NCBI RefSeq assembly: GCF_000003605.2
Contig: NW_003120920.1
Span: 239,381-291,124, forward strand
Reading direction: 5' to 3'
Length of the DNA stretch: 51,744 nucleotides
Source: Saccoglossus kowalevskii
Taxonomy: Eukaryota; Hemichordata; Enteropneusta; Harrimaniidae
Both the position numbers and the translations under genes were made by a program. Below are positions 12,901-27,900 of the stretch, piece after piece. The notes beneath the pieces were generated by a model, which did no database searches, had not been told where the DNA came from, and saw only the letters and a program-made list of their open reading frames with translations. The stretch's first letter is position 1; each line of letters opens with the position of its first letter.

Positions 12901-15900
12901 ATGGAAAATGAACAAATTCTGGATACTTTTACGCACGAGTAGACTTAACATAAACACATTACAATATGTTTTATTTATATATAAAGTCTTTGCACAATAT
13001 GTACAATGTGGCATTATAATACTACTAGTACTGCAAGAAATGTTGTGACTACCTGTTCTCTGAATACAGTGTATTGCACTTTTATTAGAATTATTTCTTG
13101 AAGAACATGTATGGCAACATAGTTTTCATGAGCAAAATAAACAAACACTTGTAAAGTGAGCTAATACAAAATTACTACAAAATCACCTATTGTATCTACA
13201 CAAGGCAAATTATTGCATTACAGCATTACTTTCCTGACAAATTAAAGACCAATAGGAGAAAGACAGATATTGGATAAACAACTTTAAAAAAAATATCTCC
13301 CTGTATAGTGTAAAAAGCAGAAAAAACACCAAATACATGACAGGGTAAATACTCGTATGTTAATCACAGTAAATACAGCAGTGTCTAACAGCAAGTGCTA
13401 GTTTGCTAAAAAACAATATTTTAAACAAGTTTATGACGTTTATTACAGCACTGAGTATGCAAAATTGTATTGAGATTTGCCAAAAATCTAAACTGTAAGT
13501 GAATAAATGAGTTAACATGCTGCCCCAATACTTCAAGAGCTGCGAAAAGAGCAACAGTAACCAACCCGAAAAATAAAACAAATGACAACCAAACAATTCA
13601 CTGAACATTGTTCCTAAAATAAAGTTCATTCCTCCTTTACGTACACCCGACTGAAAGTCAGATGCTTCCAATATTCCGCAGATGAGACATAAAATCCATA
13701 ATTTTATCTCGACAATGAGCTTTAACTGTCGTGATGCAACAACAATCTAGTTACAATAATACATTACGACTTGTGCAATCAATGAGCTAAGCCAACAACA
13801 TATGGACCACGTCCATTCACAATAGACGACTTATTTCAGTGGCATTGATGCATCAATGAACTATTTTTTATTGACTCAGTGGAGCAGAGAACACGTGAAC
13901 AGATAAACATTGAAGATACTGAGCATCATGAACAGAAAACCAGTTCAAAACCGCAAAGCGTTTAGAAATCACAGCAAGCAATTAATCTATAAAAAGACAA
14001 TTACAGTTGAATTATCGTCCTATTCAAAGCAAATCAATGTTCTATAATTTTGCGCTTCATGATTTTATCAATATTGTCCGTGTCATTGTGATATTAACGA
14101 CAGTGTTTATTAAATACCGTAAAATGTTTAATTTTCATTGCTGCGACATTGAGGGCAAAAAGTTTGCAAATATCACTGGGACTTATGAAATGAGTACTGT
14201 TGGTTTTACAAGTTAAACTATTCCCAAAAATCTGCAGATTTCCAGAGGACTGACTGACACAGATGACCAGAATGACTGGGTTCTATTAAATAAATTTAAC
14301 TCTTAAAACTATCAATCATCTACCAGCATTTTTTTTTTTTGAATATTCAAAAACAAATTCCTGTCACTTTTACATTATGAAAATTTACAAGAACTAAGAA
14401 AAGGCAACAATAAATTAACCCTCTGAACAATATGAAACACATGAATTTATTTCCTGCTAACCTTATTTTTGCGCAACATATTTTTTACAAGAACTAAGAA
14501 AAAGCAACAATAAATTAACCATCTGAACATTATGAACAACATTTTTTCCTGCAAACCATTTTTTTTTTTTTTTTTTTTTGTGCAGCACATTTTCACTTAT
14601 TATCCTACAATGTTTATTTTAAGATCAAACGTACACAATTTTTCATTGACTATATATGTTTGAGTTTATTTCGTAAAGTGACAAATGTTAAAGAGCGGCG
14701 GTCGTCGCACAGCGTCCTGTTCAATATGGGACTCATAACGGCGTATACAACGCGTGTAAAATACTTTGTTTATTTACATGAAATTCGAACATGCGGTGTG
14801 CGACGACCACCGCGCTTTAACATTGGCATTGAAAGGGTTAAAAAGCAGGGTTCTTTGTTAAGTCATTAGAACACTAACCTAAATAACACAGGCCATGTTG
14901 AAAATCACATTCCTTTTTCTTAAAAGCGTCATGTCATGTGAAAATGTAAAACAGTTTCAGTTCAAAAAATTTGATGTGCTAAAAATAAACTAGGAGTCTC
15001 CAAGAAACAGTCACATAGGCAAGTTAAAGTTCACCCACTTATTATTGAGCCATTGTCTATATGCTTGTAAGCTTGTCTTGTGTCTTTATTTTTGAGGTAA
15101 AAATATATACGTTAAACTTTGGGTAATTTGGAACTGGCCATTGGAGCAATTCCAAATTTTGAAGAAAATGCACTGACCTCTTCTTTAATTTTAATTTTTG
15201 ATTTTGACAGAATTTATTGAATGCACTCACTTTTCGTGTTACTGCACTATTTACAAAAATTTTGGGCAAGCCAAGGGATTTCACACAATTAGTTGACAAG
15301 AACACTTTCGAAGAAACTGCAATCCAATCCTATATTTTTTATGAATGTTATTAAATTTGATTGAAAAAAAATACTATTTAATACATATTATGTTATATTA
15401 TTCACATTCTGTGATATTAAAATATTGAAAGAAATATTAATTTATTACCCTCGCTACATTCGAGGAAACATCGCATAAATTTATGTTGAAAGTAATGGCA
15501 AGATCAATCTCGCCTTTAAAATACTAGTTGACCTTGATCTGTGTCGATTGAGTAAATAAAGCAATATTAATACACCCTGAATGAATAAAGTAGTTCCAGG
15601 GTAAACCAATACAATATTCTTCATAGATCATCTCGATTTATGAGCTTGATAATTTCGAATTAAAATTGGAAAAATCATTTTACAAGTTGATTAAGTTTGG
15701 TTTTATTAATTGCACGTGATAAATAAATTCATTAGTTATCAAATTTGCAAGCTTTTCGTGAAAAAAAGACAGCAAATTAAAAATGAATCTTTTAAATAAA
15801 TTCTTATACTAATTAATCATCAAAATTTGTTTTTAAAAATTGTCCGGCAGTAACCTGACCCCCATTGCAACATGGTTTCGTTATAATAAGCACAGTAAGT

Positions 15901-18900
15901 TCAATTTAGTATTTTTTCTTTCCTAAAATAAATTGAAAAATATAATGTAGCTGATGGACAAAAACCTTCATTAATTTTTCAACAGCAAATATAAATAAAT
16001 AGAATAACATACAAGAAAGAGTGGTGAAACAAATTTAGATACTTACAAACCAAAATGCTAACTTTCTGTCCTATTTCACAGTAAGCATCTACAGTGAGCG
16101 TAGCTGAACAAGCAGCACAGAGCATTTATAAAGTGAACTGTCATTTGCATATATCATGTCAAAGCCTAACACAGCCTGAATGTCTGCCATACAATACAAT
16201 TTTCACAGGCGTTTTATTCGCATCTGCCAGTTGGTTTAAATTCACCACTACCTGGCCATCCATTGCATAGCCTGCCAGTTCTGATTATAACCGGCCTCAT
16301 TCACTGTTAAATGTCCCGCACTGTTTCAGTATACAGAGAAAAAAAAAAAAAAGAGCCTATTTGCAACAGCCTTGGCTATGTTGGCGAATAGAAATCTACT
16401 CTATTGTTCCTGGCCATTTACATTGAAAGCCCAATGGTTTATTTATAAGGCAGGCTCATTTGCATGAAAGTAGTTCCGGGCTGTGTTCAATCTATGACCA
16501 ATTTTAACCTAAGGGAAAACAGTACTGACTTGAGGGATTTTTTACAGAGTTCTGAGTGAGTTTCACTTTGTACAACAATTCAGAATTAAATGTAGAAATT
16601 TTCCTGATATTACCAGAGGTATTGCGCAATGTTTGCACTGCTATTTTTCAATTTTTCAATTTAGTCTCAAAAATGGTAGGATAATATATGGAGATAAACA
16701 AAGAATCCTGCCCTATGCAGTATGCATCAAAGACAGTTTTAAGCATTAACACTTATGTGGAATCAAGCATGGATTTATCAAGATTTATAAGTAAATCTCC
16801 TTATGTGGTTTAAAGGACGACAAACCAAGTCACTCTTCATCACAAGGGGACTTACAAAATTTTGCGTCAATTTTTTTTCTAAAATAAATTGAGGTCACTG
16901 TGTACAATAAGGGTCAAAACGGTGAGTGGAACAGGCTTGTGTGCATATCACAATACAATATTAGGATCTCCTTTATGAGTGTATGAAGTTTTTTACAGGC
17001 GTATACTTCGGGGGAAAAACGTAGCACCACACCAAGTGATCACGATTTTTCAAGAAATTCATACCTCTGACCTAAATTTTTTTTTCAAGGTTACCTCCAT
17101 TTTGTAAAGCTGAAAAAATTGCTACAGTGGAAAATAATCACAAAGTATTGATGAAAAAAAGACTTAAAAGGACCTGAAAATCCACGACTTAGAACACATT
17201 TATGACAGTGACTTTCATCTACGGCGTACACATGAGTTTAATCTCAAACAGTGTTGTATTAAAGTACTCATGACAGACATTTAATATACGGCAACGATAC
17301 AAAAAGCCAACAACATTGATAAATGAAAAATCTTTCAATCAAAATAGAATTTTATTTCAATCACCAGATCAGCTAGCTATTATTTTTTTTATACAATTTT
17401 TTTTAGATATAATTTCTAGGTACATTTGTCATATATGATTCATCAGTCAGACCTTGATCCCAATGCTCAAAGTGTATTACCCATAATTCATTGTAAATCA
17501 CAAATTTTCTGAGTTATTTGAAATTCTTGTTTCAAATTCAATATTCAATTTTTGTTTGTTTTAAAGTTGTCAGGATTAACTTGCTTGAAACTGCTGCTGT
17601 AACCTATATCATGAGTGCTCTTGGATGACATCAATCTCAAAGGGGACTTCTGGGTCAGGAGATCCACTACTAACCCAATTTAGCTAGGAATAGATTTTCA
17701 AAACATCTTTTTCTGAATACATCCAAGTAGGGAGGTAACTATGAATGACATAATAAAACGACAGACCTGATATGCAAACCAGAAAATAAAACTAAATGAA
17801 CACTTTAGAATGGATTGCTATGTTCTCGCAATCACGTGTCACAAATGGACCAATCATCTCATCCAAATCGGTTATAAACAACCATGCACTTTTACTCTTT
17901 CCTTGAAGGGCAGAATTCGCCCGAGTATTCAAATAGCAGATATGATCCACATAGCACATTATTCTGTGAATTGCTTAATTTTTACTGTTATTATTTTTCA
18001 AAATTTGATATGAAGTACATTTGTGAAAACTTTGCATCCCTCACACGACTTGCAAACATTGGTTTCTCATGAAGTGGTTTCAAATCATTAACAACTATCA
18101 AAATACACAATGTGCATAAAAAAGTTCACAAGCTGCTTCCATATTAAATGCTTTTTTTTTATAACAACTAATAAATCTATTCGGAGAGAGCCATAACTGA
18201 GTTATTGCACAGGAAATGTATGTGGCTGACTCCGTTAAAAGGTATATTCTTGTTATTTTACAATAAATCAAAGTAATTTACCACGTCTCACATTTTGTTT
18301 CTATTTTGTAGTTTATTTCACAGAGTTTCTTTGTAGCAGAGAAACTATCAACCTGTTGGCCTAAAAAGCATTCGTTTTTTTAATGGAAGAGGATGGTTTT
18401 AAATTTTTGTTTATCACAACATGGTAGAAATTTAACTCATGGTGACCCCATGGTTATAGCCAAGGGTTGAACTATTCAATATCTTGGATGGGGAGAGGTA
18501 ATATTATAAAAATATTTATTATATTAGATAAGTTCCTGCCACAAAATATACGCATCTCGCAGAAGAACATTCATTAAACCAATTGGAATAGCCGTTTTCT
18601 AAACAAATTTGAAAACAAAAATAATGAAAATATTCATTAAAAATAGAGAACAAAAAATATCATACGAATGAACAAATCTGAGATAAGTCAACTCAAGGTA
18701 ACTACATTAAAATAACAAAACAATTGGACTTGCAGTTTTCAAGTCACAAAGATTCTCCAAAATTAGAGAATAGAAGATGTACCATGAAAGTGAACAAATA
18801 AGTCGAGGGAACCTACATATATAGGCAAATATAAGTATTGGATAAATAGTTTTCAAAGAAGTGAAATCACAATAATATTTAGTTAAGAAAGCAGTTGATG

Positions 18901-21900
18901 CAGACAAACAAACAAACAAACAAACAGAAATATGATTCACTCCACGCAAAGCTAAAGATAGCAGAGGGAAAAAAACTATAAATTTTAAAGGGTTTACTAC
19001 AAACTCAATTGAACCCATGTGAAAAGATGGTCATGGCTAAAACATGGACAGAAATTATTATACATTATGTTTTGCGGTTTCAAAGTTAAACATAAAATAT
19101 TCGTTAATGACCTATGAACTACGTATGCATTTTCCCCTCTTTCCGATCCAAAATGGCTGCCAAAGTAGGTTTGGATGCGACATTGGAAACAAGTTCAAGT
19201 AACACCCCTTATTATTAATAACTGCTTAGTCATTTATTTGATTAAATTGTTCACTTAAAAACGAATATCAAAAACTTTAGTGCTTTTGAAAGAATTGTGA
19301 GAAAAAAAAATCCCATTTCAGACTTCACTTCATGAGCAGGTCAAAGTGCTACTATAAACTACTTATTAATATGAATTCTTACTGAGATATAAAAATTTAA
19401 TAAATATATCATAACAAAAAGCTCTACATTTTCAGTTACAGCTAAACCCGTCTAAAACAGGCAGTGAATTATTTTTGGTCAGTTTAAAGTCAAAGAAAGA
19501 AGCAATAGAAAAGGTTTCCAGTTTGAAAGTGTTGAATACATTTGTTACTTTTCCTCTTAAGAAGATCATCTAAATCAGTACAACTTTGGACTGTGTGTTG
19601 TATATACATTCAAATGGGAGACCCATACTATAGAAGATAAGAAGCCATGATTGTTGTGCTTCAATTTTTGGGACAATCTTTATGAGTCATTCTATAATAG
19701 AGTAGACATTTTTACTGACAACATCACAGACTATATACAGAGTTACAACTTTATTATAGTTGTTTAAAAAAGACAATACAATAGTCTCAATAATAACTCT
19801 GGAGAAGAATCATGGATATACACACCTATACACAGTGTTATTTTTTTTAAAAGAAGCTATCTAATTGGGGGGATTCAGTTGCTTGCACAATAAATCATGC
19901 CACAAGGCAAGGGAGGGGGTGTGGTCAGGTTTTCTCACAAGCACAATCAAACCAAGCTGTACATGTAATAGCAATAATAAGGGATGGTTTTGATGAGATA
20001 AAAAGAACCCAATCATTAACCCATTGTGAAATAGACTGGGAACATGTGGATGCAAGTACATATTACAGCACTGCAATATGATAAATTATGACATGCACTA
20101 AGGATTTGCATTATTTGAGTTGTGAACCACAAATTAAGTTGACAGTCAATTAAATTTTCCACTGATTCACTATAAATTTTGTTCAAACCATTTTGGTGGG
20201 GAGGGGGGTTACAGAATTCGACTTTCACCGGATTACTAATTCTGTTTGATTTGAATTCTGCAAAAAAAACAAACAAAAAACAACAACAATTTTCTCATTC
20301 TTTCTCATGATTTGTTTAGACAGGCTAGTCTCACTGCATTTTCACAGAATTCTATTTTATTTGCTGCACATTTTTAACAAATTCATATCTTTAAGCCAAG
20401 CTCATTTATCAGAAGTCTGAAGGTCAAAAGTAATGCTGAAATCTATTAAAGAGCCACAGAGACTTGAATGTCAACAAACTTGGCTTGGATTTGCATCTAA
20501 CATCACAAAGCATGACTGGCACTAAAAATGTTTTAGGCATTTGCAGTCAGCAATGCATGTAATCAGTATACAGACTTGCATGTCAGCATGTGTGTAATCG
20601 GCATACAGACTTTGCATGTCAGCCATGTGTGTAATTGGCATACAGACTTTGCATGTCAGCCATGTGTTGTAATTGGCATACAGACTTTGCATGTCAGCCA
20701 TGTGTGTAATTGGCATACAGACTTTGCATGTCAGCCATGTGTTGTAATCGGTATACAGACTTTGCATGTCAGCCATGTGTTGTAATCGACATACAGACTT
20801 TGCAGGTCAGCCATGTGTTGAAATCAGTATACAGATTTTGCATGTCAGCAATGTGTTGAAATCAGTATACAGACTTTGCATGTCAGCCATGTGTTGTAAT
20901 CGACATACAGACTTTGCATGTCAGCCATGTGTTGTAATCGACATACAGACTTTGCATGTCAGCCATGTGTTGTAAACGACATACAGACTTTGCATGTCAG
21001 CCATGTGTTGTAATCGACATACAGACTTTGCATGTCAGCCATGTGTTGTAATCGACATACAGACTTTGCATGTCAGCCATGTGCTGTAATCGACATACAG
21101 ACTTTGCATGTCAGCAATGTGTTGTCATCGGCATACAGACTTTGCATGTCAGCAATGTGTTGTCATCGGTATACAGACTTTGCAGGTCAGCAATGTGTTG
21201 TAATCGACATACAGACTTTGCAGGTCAGCAATGTGTTGTAATCAGCATACAGACTTTGCAGGTCAGCCATGTGTTGTAATCGGTATACAGACTTTAAATG
21301 TCAGCAATGTGTTGCAATGTGTTGTAATCACCATACAAACTTTGCATGTCAGCCATGTGCTGTAATCAACATACAAACTTTGCATGTCAGCAATGTGTTG
21401 TAATCGGCATACTGAATTTGCATGTTAGAAATGTGTTGTTGTCATCGGCATACAGACTTTGCATGTCAGCCATGTGCTGTAATCAACATACAGACTTTGC
21501 ATGTCAGCAATGTGTTATAATTGACATACAGACTTTGCATGTCAGCCATGTGCTGTAATCAACATACAGACTTTGCATGTCAGCCATGTGCTGTAATCAA
21601 CATACAGACTTCGCATGTCAGCCATGTGCTGTAATCAACATACAGACTTTGCATGTCAGCAATGTGTTGTAATCGGTATACAGACTTTGCATGTCAGCAT
21701 TGTGTTGTAATCGGCATACAGACTTGCATGTCAGCAATGTGTTGTAATCGACATACAGACTTTGCATGTCAGCCATGTGTTGTAATCGACATACAGACTT
21801 TGCATGTCAGCCATGTGCTGTAATCAACATACAGACTTTGCATGTCAGCCATGTGTTGTAATCGGTATACAGACTTTGCATGTCAGCATTGTGTTGTAAT

Positions 21901-24900
21901 CGGCATACAGACTTTGCATGTCAGCATTGTGTTGTAATCGGCATACAGACTTGCAAGTCAGCAATGTGTTGTAATCGACATACAGACTTTAAATGTCAGC
22001 AAAAAAATAGATTCAAAATGTATACACAATAACAATGAGAAAACAGAATGCCAATAAAATGACAAAATCACAATGGTTGTATTCTGCAACAAGAGCCATT
22101 ATCAAGGATCCAAACACGAATAGGAACAGAATTTTTTTTTCGAGGGATGCTTATATATTTAATAAATGTGCATTCACTTCACATGACTAATTTTAGCAAA
22201 TCCACTACAATAGTATTTTTTATTCGCATAAAAATCAGTTAATGGCATTTGTCACATTTATTTTGATGCTAATTTTAATGTTTTAAAATTTAGAACGAAA
22301 GTTAAAAAAACAATATAACCAATAGAATAGAATTCAACAGAACCAAGATACGAATGTTTCCTCTCGAAAACAGATCATTTTCTATTCACTGCAAAACCTT
22401 TCGCAATGCTTGAAAGATGTGGTTCGAATGTCTATTGTAAAAAACAAATGAATTCATCTTTTTTATAGTTCAATGACTAAATTACTATTTTTCAAAGAGG
22501 AATATAGCCTCATTAATTGACCATCATCAAATGTGTACAGCACATTATTAAGTGTGGAAAATACCACAAAAATAGTTTTGTATTCGTCAAATTCCATGTG
22601 ATTTTTCAGTGTCACTATGACTTTTTTTTGGTCCTGGTTTATATTTGATTTCATATATAACTCAGGATCTCGCCAACGAATGAAAAATGGTCTTTTCCTT
22701 TGATTTTATTTTACTTTACAGTATTGAATGGTTAAACAGATATCCCTATGCAGAGACAAAGCGACCCGTTTGTAATATAAACTGCCTGCCACACATATAG
22801 GTGTAACTTCACTTTCTTGCGGCCTATACTTGATCTGTCTACACTTTATAATTGGCCAATATTTTACACATTACGAAGACAAGACAAAATGACACAAAAT
22901 CTATAATTTTTTTTTTCTTAAAGGGAAAGAACAAGTCAATCAGACTAAGTGGCAACGTTTAGGGGTGGTAAATTTAGTGTATAACTTGTCACTCAGTATT
23001 GGGCCTTTTAAATAAGCTAAATGAAACGGTACTATTTAGTCTGTCAGTAATGCGGACAGTTGTAAATCTTTCAGAACAGAGATCACTTGGATGACAGTCA
23101 TAAGCTAATAGGCAAGGAGGTTTCACCCATTAGGAGAACTGTTTCAATGGGAGCACATTTTAATTTAAGCTTTGTGACAGTTCAGATAGATTAAGTTAGA
23201 TTTGTGATGATTTGTTGACATGAATTCAACTCATGAACATGTTCATACACAATTTTGAGATATATAGAGAACTTTTCATTATAGAAACTAATGTGATTAC
23301 CGGGGTAGATAAAAACAAAAATAAATAAATCACCATTATCATTGAAGCTGTGTGAGAAATATTTGGTGAACACATATTTTAAACTTGGTTGTGAGAACAT
23401 ATTGCCAAAGAATAAAATGATGTTTTGTTTTCAGGATAGTCAACTATGTTAACGTGCCCTTTTATATTATCACCAATAACGGGACATCCAAATTACACCT
23501 ATGAGACAGCTACATTTCATTTTAGAGAATTTGGTTCAATGCTTGAAGTAGCAGTCACAAAGAAATGNNNNNNNNNNNNNNNNNNNNNNNNNNNNNNNNN
23601 NNNNNNNNNNNNNNNNNNNNNNNNNNNNNNNNNNNNNNNNNNNNNNNNNNNNNNNNNNNNNNNNNNNNNNNNNNNNNNNNNNNNNNNNNNNNNNNNNNNN
23701 NNNNNNNNNNNNNNNNNNNNNNNNNNNNNNNNNNNNNNNNNNNNNNNNNNNNNNNNNNNNNNNNNNNNNNNNNNNNNNNNNNNNNNNNNNNNNNNNNNNN
23801 NNNNNNNNNNNNNNNNNNNNNNNNNNNNNNNNNNNNNNNNNNNNNNNNNNNNNNNNNNNNNNNNNNNNNNNNNNNNNNNNNNNNNNNNNNNNNNNNNNNN
23901 NNNNNNNNNNNNNNNNNNNNNNNNNNNNNNNNNNNNNNNNNNNNNNNNNNNNNNNNNNNNNNNNNNNNNNNNNNNNNNNNNNNNNNNNNNNNNNNNNNNN
24001 NNNNNNNNNNNNNNNNNNNNNNNNNNNNNNNNNNNNNNNNNNNNNNNNNNNNNNNNNNNNNNNNNNNTCATGAAATGAACAAATCTGAGAGAGGTCTACC
24101 CAAGGTACATATACACCAAGTATCAAAGCATTCAGGCTTGTAGTTTTCAAGAAGAAGTCGAAAAAGTAAAACATTGACACGAACGACGACGACGACAATC
24201 ACTCATATGATAAGCTCCGCTCGACAAAGTCGACAGCGGAGCTAAAAAGGCCACCAATCCGCCATATTGAAAGCAAAGCACATAGAATTTACTTCTGACA
24301 AGAAAATGTTAAAATTTACTTCTGACAAGAACATTTTTTTAACACGCATGACATATTAGTGGAGTAATGAATGCACCAACTCATATACTACTAGTACATC
24401 CTGATACAGAATACAAAGCATAAATGGGTGTGAAGCTTATCAGGAATTAAACAAGGCAGTAACAAAACTGAACCAGGATACGTGACCTGTAGGTCAAATG
24501 GATAACTATCAGTTTCACAGCTCTTTAGATCTCAGTAACATACTCATTATCAACATTCATTTTTTACAAAACATAATTAATGTTTAATCAGGATTGATTA
24601 ATATCCTACTACGGGAAGGGGCAAAAATTATTTCTGTCTTTTACCGGCCTCCAAACAATAGTACTACTAAAGATACAGGGGCACAACATATTTTGATAGC
24701 TACTTCGCAAGGTAAGGCAAACTTGTACAAAATAAAATAAAATGCTTGTAAAATATCACAGTACGCGTTACAAAAAAAAACAACGCAGTCTGTGTTACAA
24801 AAAGAGGAACCAATCACAGTATGTGTTACATAAGGAGGAACCAATCACAGTATGTGTTACATAAGGAGGAACCAATCACAGTATGTGTTACATAAGGAGG

Positions 24901-27900
24901 AACCAATCACAGTACGTGTTACATAAGGAGGAACCAATCACAGTACGTGTTACATAAGGAGGAACCAATCACAGTACATGTTACATAAGGAGGAACCAAT
25001 CACAGTACGTGTTACATAAGGAGGAACCAATCACAGTATGTGTTACAAAAAGAGGAACCAATCACAGTATGTGTTACAAAAAGAGGAACCAATCACAGTA
25101 TGTGTTACAAAAAGAGGAACCAATCACAGTATGTGTTACAAGAGGAACCAACCAGTACATGTTACAAAAGGAGGAACCAACCAGTACATGTTACAAAAGT
25201 AGAACAAATCACAGAACGTGTTACACAAGGCGAAACAAACTAGCAGTTCTCAACTTGCAGGGATGCGAGTTTTAGAGAAGCCCCCTGACATGTGTCAATG
25301 AGATGCCAGGCCAGACAGCAGGCTTTTAAAATACAGTGATGTCATATCCTATTTACTAGCATCATTACACTCAGCATGAACTATTGAAAGGAGTGCCCTC
25401 TGCAGATTCAATCAATCCAAATTATGCTATTTGAGGGATTTCCCAAACTCACTCATGAAAACATCAATATCGCGTTGGCGGACAAACACTGCCTTGAGTT
25501 GCTGCACATCTTTTCTTTTTTAAATCACAGACCACCACCGCAATGATTTACTTTTATTTTATCTATACAGAGGTTATGAAGGGATGCATGCAGAGCTAAG
25601 TCCAGACAAATTAAAACAAAGCGTTGTATTATATTTGTCATATCAATCCACTTATTGCAACATAACGACACATCAACACTGACATCACTGGTAGCAACTC
25701 TGAACAAGACCAGTCGTTAAATTGTTTGGTTAAAACTAATCGAATCAGAATGGGAGTTCCCCCTAGCAACAATATACTGACAGGGGTTTAAAACACAATT
25801 GGTAATGTTTCAATTAATGATGTCGCTAGACTACCTACTGGTATCTTATACTTCGTCTAGGCGAACTAAAGTTTCGGGATTATTGAATGACAATGCGCAC
25901 AAGTCAACAATATTAAATTAGAGAAAACTGTGGGTATGTGAAACAGGAATATTACAATCATATTCTCACCATGAAAGCTATCACTATTTTTACAACGATA
26001 TACTCTACATATTACACACTCTAAATGGGAAATGTTTTATCACCAGGTATCCCGTGAAAAGACATGGTTTTAGTTTACTTACTGGTAAACTTGGCGGCCT
26101 TGGCATCATAGAGTCTTCTTGCTGGTTGGGCAAGGAAGGTAGCATACTCTGCTGTGCCAGCCCTCCAGATAAAACAGAGGAAGGCTGAAAAAATTAAATT
26201 TTCAACTTTACTAACACATATACTGAAAAGTGGCCGATTTACTTTCAGGGAGTTCAAATACATGTGTATATTAATCTTTAAATTTGTTTAATTTGCAAAA
26301 TGTATTGTAACAAAATTGTTATTGATTTCAATTGACTCTACTGATTTGGGAGCATTACAATTATTGACATTACATTCACTGTCAAGTGACTAATTAGACT
26401 TTAACACACAATCATGCAAATTTCATAATTTTGGCATAAAAAAACTTCAATCAATACACTTTGACCAGTTCAGATAGGAAATATTTACATATGCGAAGAT
26501 TTAAATTTTTTTTACATGTACTGCTTTTAAAAATGTGCATATAAAGTTGACCATAAATGTCCGATTGATTTACTACTATCAATTAATTTCAAAATGGCAG
26601 AAATATACCCCAAAATGGTATATACTGTTACAAAGTTTTGAAAAGAATTGCTTCTGCAAAATGCCGTCGTCGTGATGGTCTAACATCCGGCAAAAAATAG
26701 TTGGTTACTCAATGTAGCTACAAGGTTTTTTTTAAGCAAATGTTTTACAAGCAAACTCCAGAAAAATGCCCGTTTATTTTCATTTTTTAAGTGAAAGAAC
26801 TCTGCCTACACACATCTGGGCCACCTTTTTCACAACAATAATTTAATGAATTCCTTGGCAGTAATAGTTGATTAGCCAAGCACATGAATAACTACTTCAG
26901 CCTTTTCAAATCACTAATTTTATGAACCTAAAAAACAATATTTATAACAGTACCTATCACTAGTTCCACAAAAAATTAGGGCATTTTAAAAAACCATATA
27001 AATCTAACAGCACCTATTATATACAGTTGTCTCTATGGCAACAATTCCAACTGCAAAGTGTGTTCCCTGAGGAACTCCAATGTTTAGCGATAAAGCAAGA
27101 TTGTATTCAACACTGAATAACACATTGATCAATCAAACAAATTGAACCAAAATTTAGGATTAGTAGTTGAAACATGTATGCAACATCTTATGGGCAAGAA
27201 TTTTGAGGTCCAACTTAGAGGATCAAACATTTCCTAAACAATTCAGAAAATATAAAAAAAAATTACTAAATTTTTGTAAATATTTTTTCCCAAGGATTCC
27301 TGTACAAGTGATAAACCTAACAAGCTGATTTTTAAATTAAGGATTTTGTGGCATTTCCGGAGAAAACATTTTTCTGAAAGTCATTGACACCTCTGAGAAA
27401 TTGTCATCTCTGCCAAATTTTGTGATTTTCACAGATTCATGAAAATCGACCTCACAAACACATAATTCACAGAATGTGACAGCATAGAATTTTTTTTTAT
27501 AAGGCCAGACTTTTTTTCATTCCTTGTTTCTCGAGTTTTTATTAGGCAATTTTCTGGAGGAAGGCGGGGGAAAAAAAAATTACTGTAGAATACTTTATTT
27601 TCGCTTGGAATTTATTTTCGCTATTTTCACTGAAGGGATGATTCCGTGAAAATAAAATCCAGCGAATATACTTTTTTCCATATATTTCACATTAAACTCA
27701 TGAAAAATCAGTGAAAATAAATTCCAAGCAAAACGCCCAAAAAGCCTTTTCAGCGAAAATTAATTCCAGCGAAAATAAAGTATTCCACAGTAATTCTTTT
27801 TTTCCATGAGATTTGTGTGATTCTCAAAGAATTGTAAGTGAGACCATTAATCGGAGAGAAGAAATGAAATGAAGTTTTATTCCATGTATAACCTTGTTTC

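Larger units (their letters stand above)
12105..26082 (-). other. ARID1 intron 4 (14 kb, contains the assembly gap)
   Basis: The largest intron. It holds a G23 run, a two-copy 100-bp duplication, a GC-rich inverted-repeat MITE, two octamer-TATA modules, a degenerate tandem-core element, the 38-bp satellite, a dispersed repeat shared with the window's right end, the 500-base gap, a partial tandem-core element and a 31-bp repeat. The exons on either side join in a conserved motif, so no coding exon is needed here. Open frames over the satellites are periodic and broken by stops. Confidence 0.8.

Noticed and set aside
15529-15537. TGACCTTGA, an extended nuclear-receptor half site
   Set aside because: Nine bases in AT-rich intron with no companion sites; chance cannot be excluded.
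20522-21558. Cysteine-rich repeat proteins over the 38-bp satellite
   Set aside because: The unit length is not a multiple of three, several frames on both strands are equally open for short stretches, and stops recur.
23446-24198. Long open frames across 23446-24198 on both strands
   Set aside because: They are produced by the 500 N, which contain no stops; there is no real coding evidence.
24641-25275. Repeat proteins of 67-88 residues over the 31-bp array
   Set aside because: Same reason: frame cycling over a satellite, with no start context or flanking exon structure.
27029-27042. X-box-like site (gtctctatggcaac), and another near 10366
   Set aside because: Good matches to the RFX consensus, but isolated short motifs are expected by chance in 50 kb and nothing nearby supports function.
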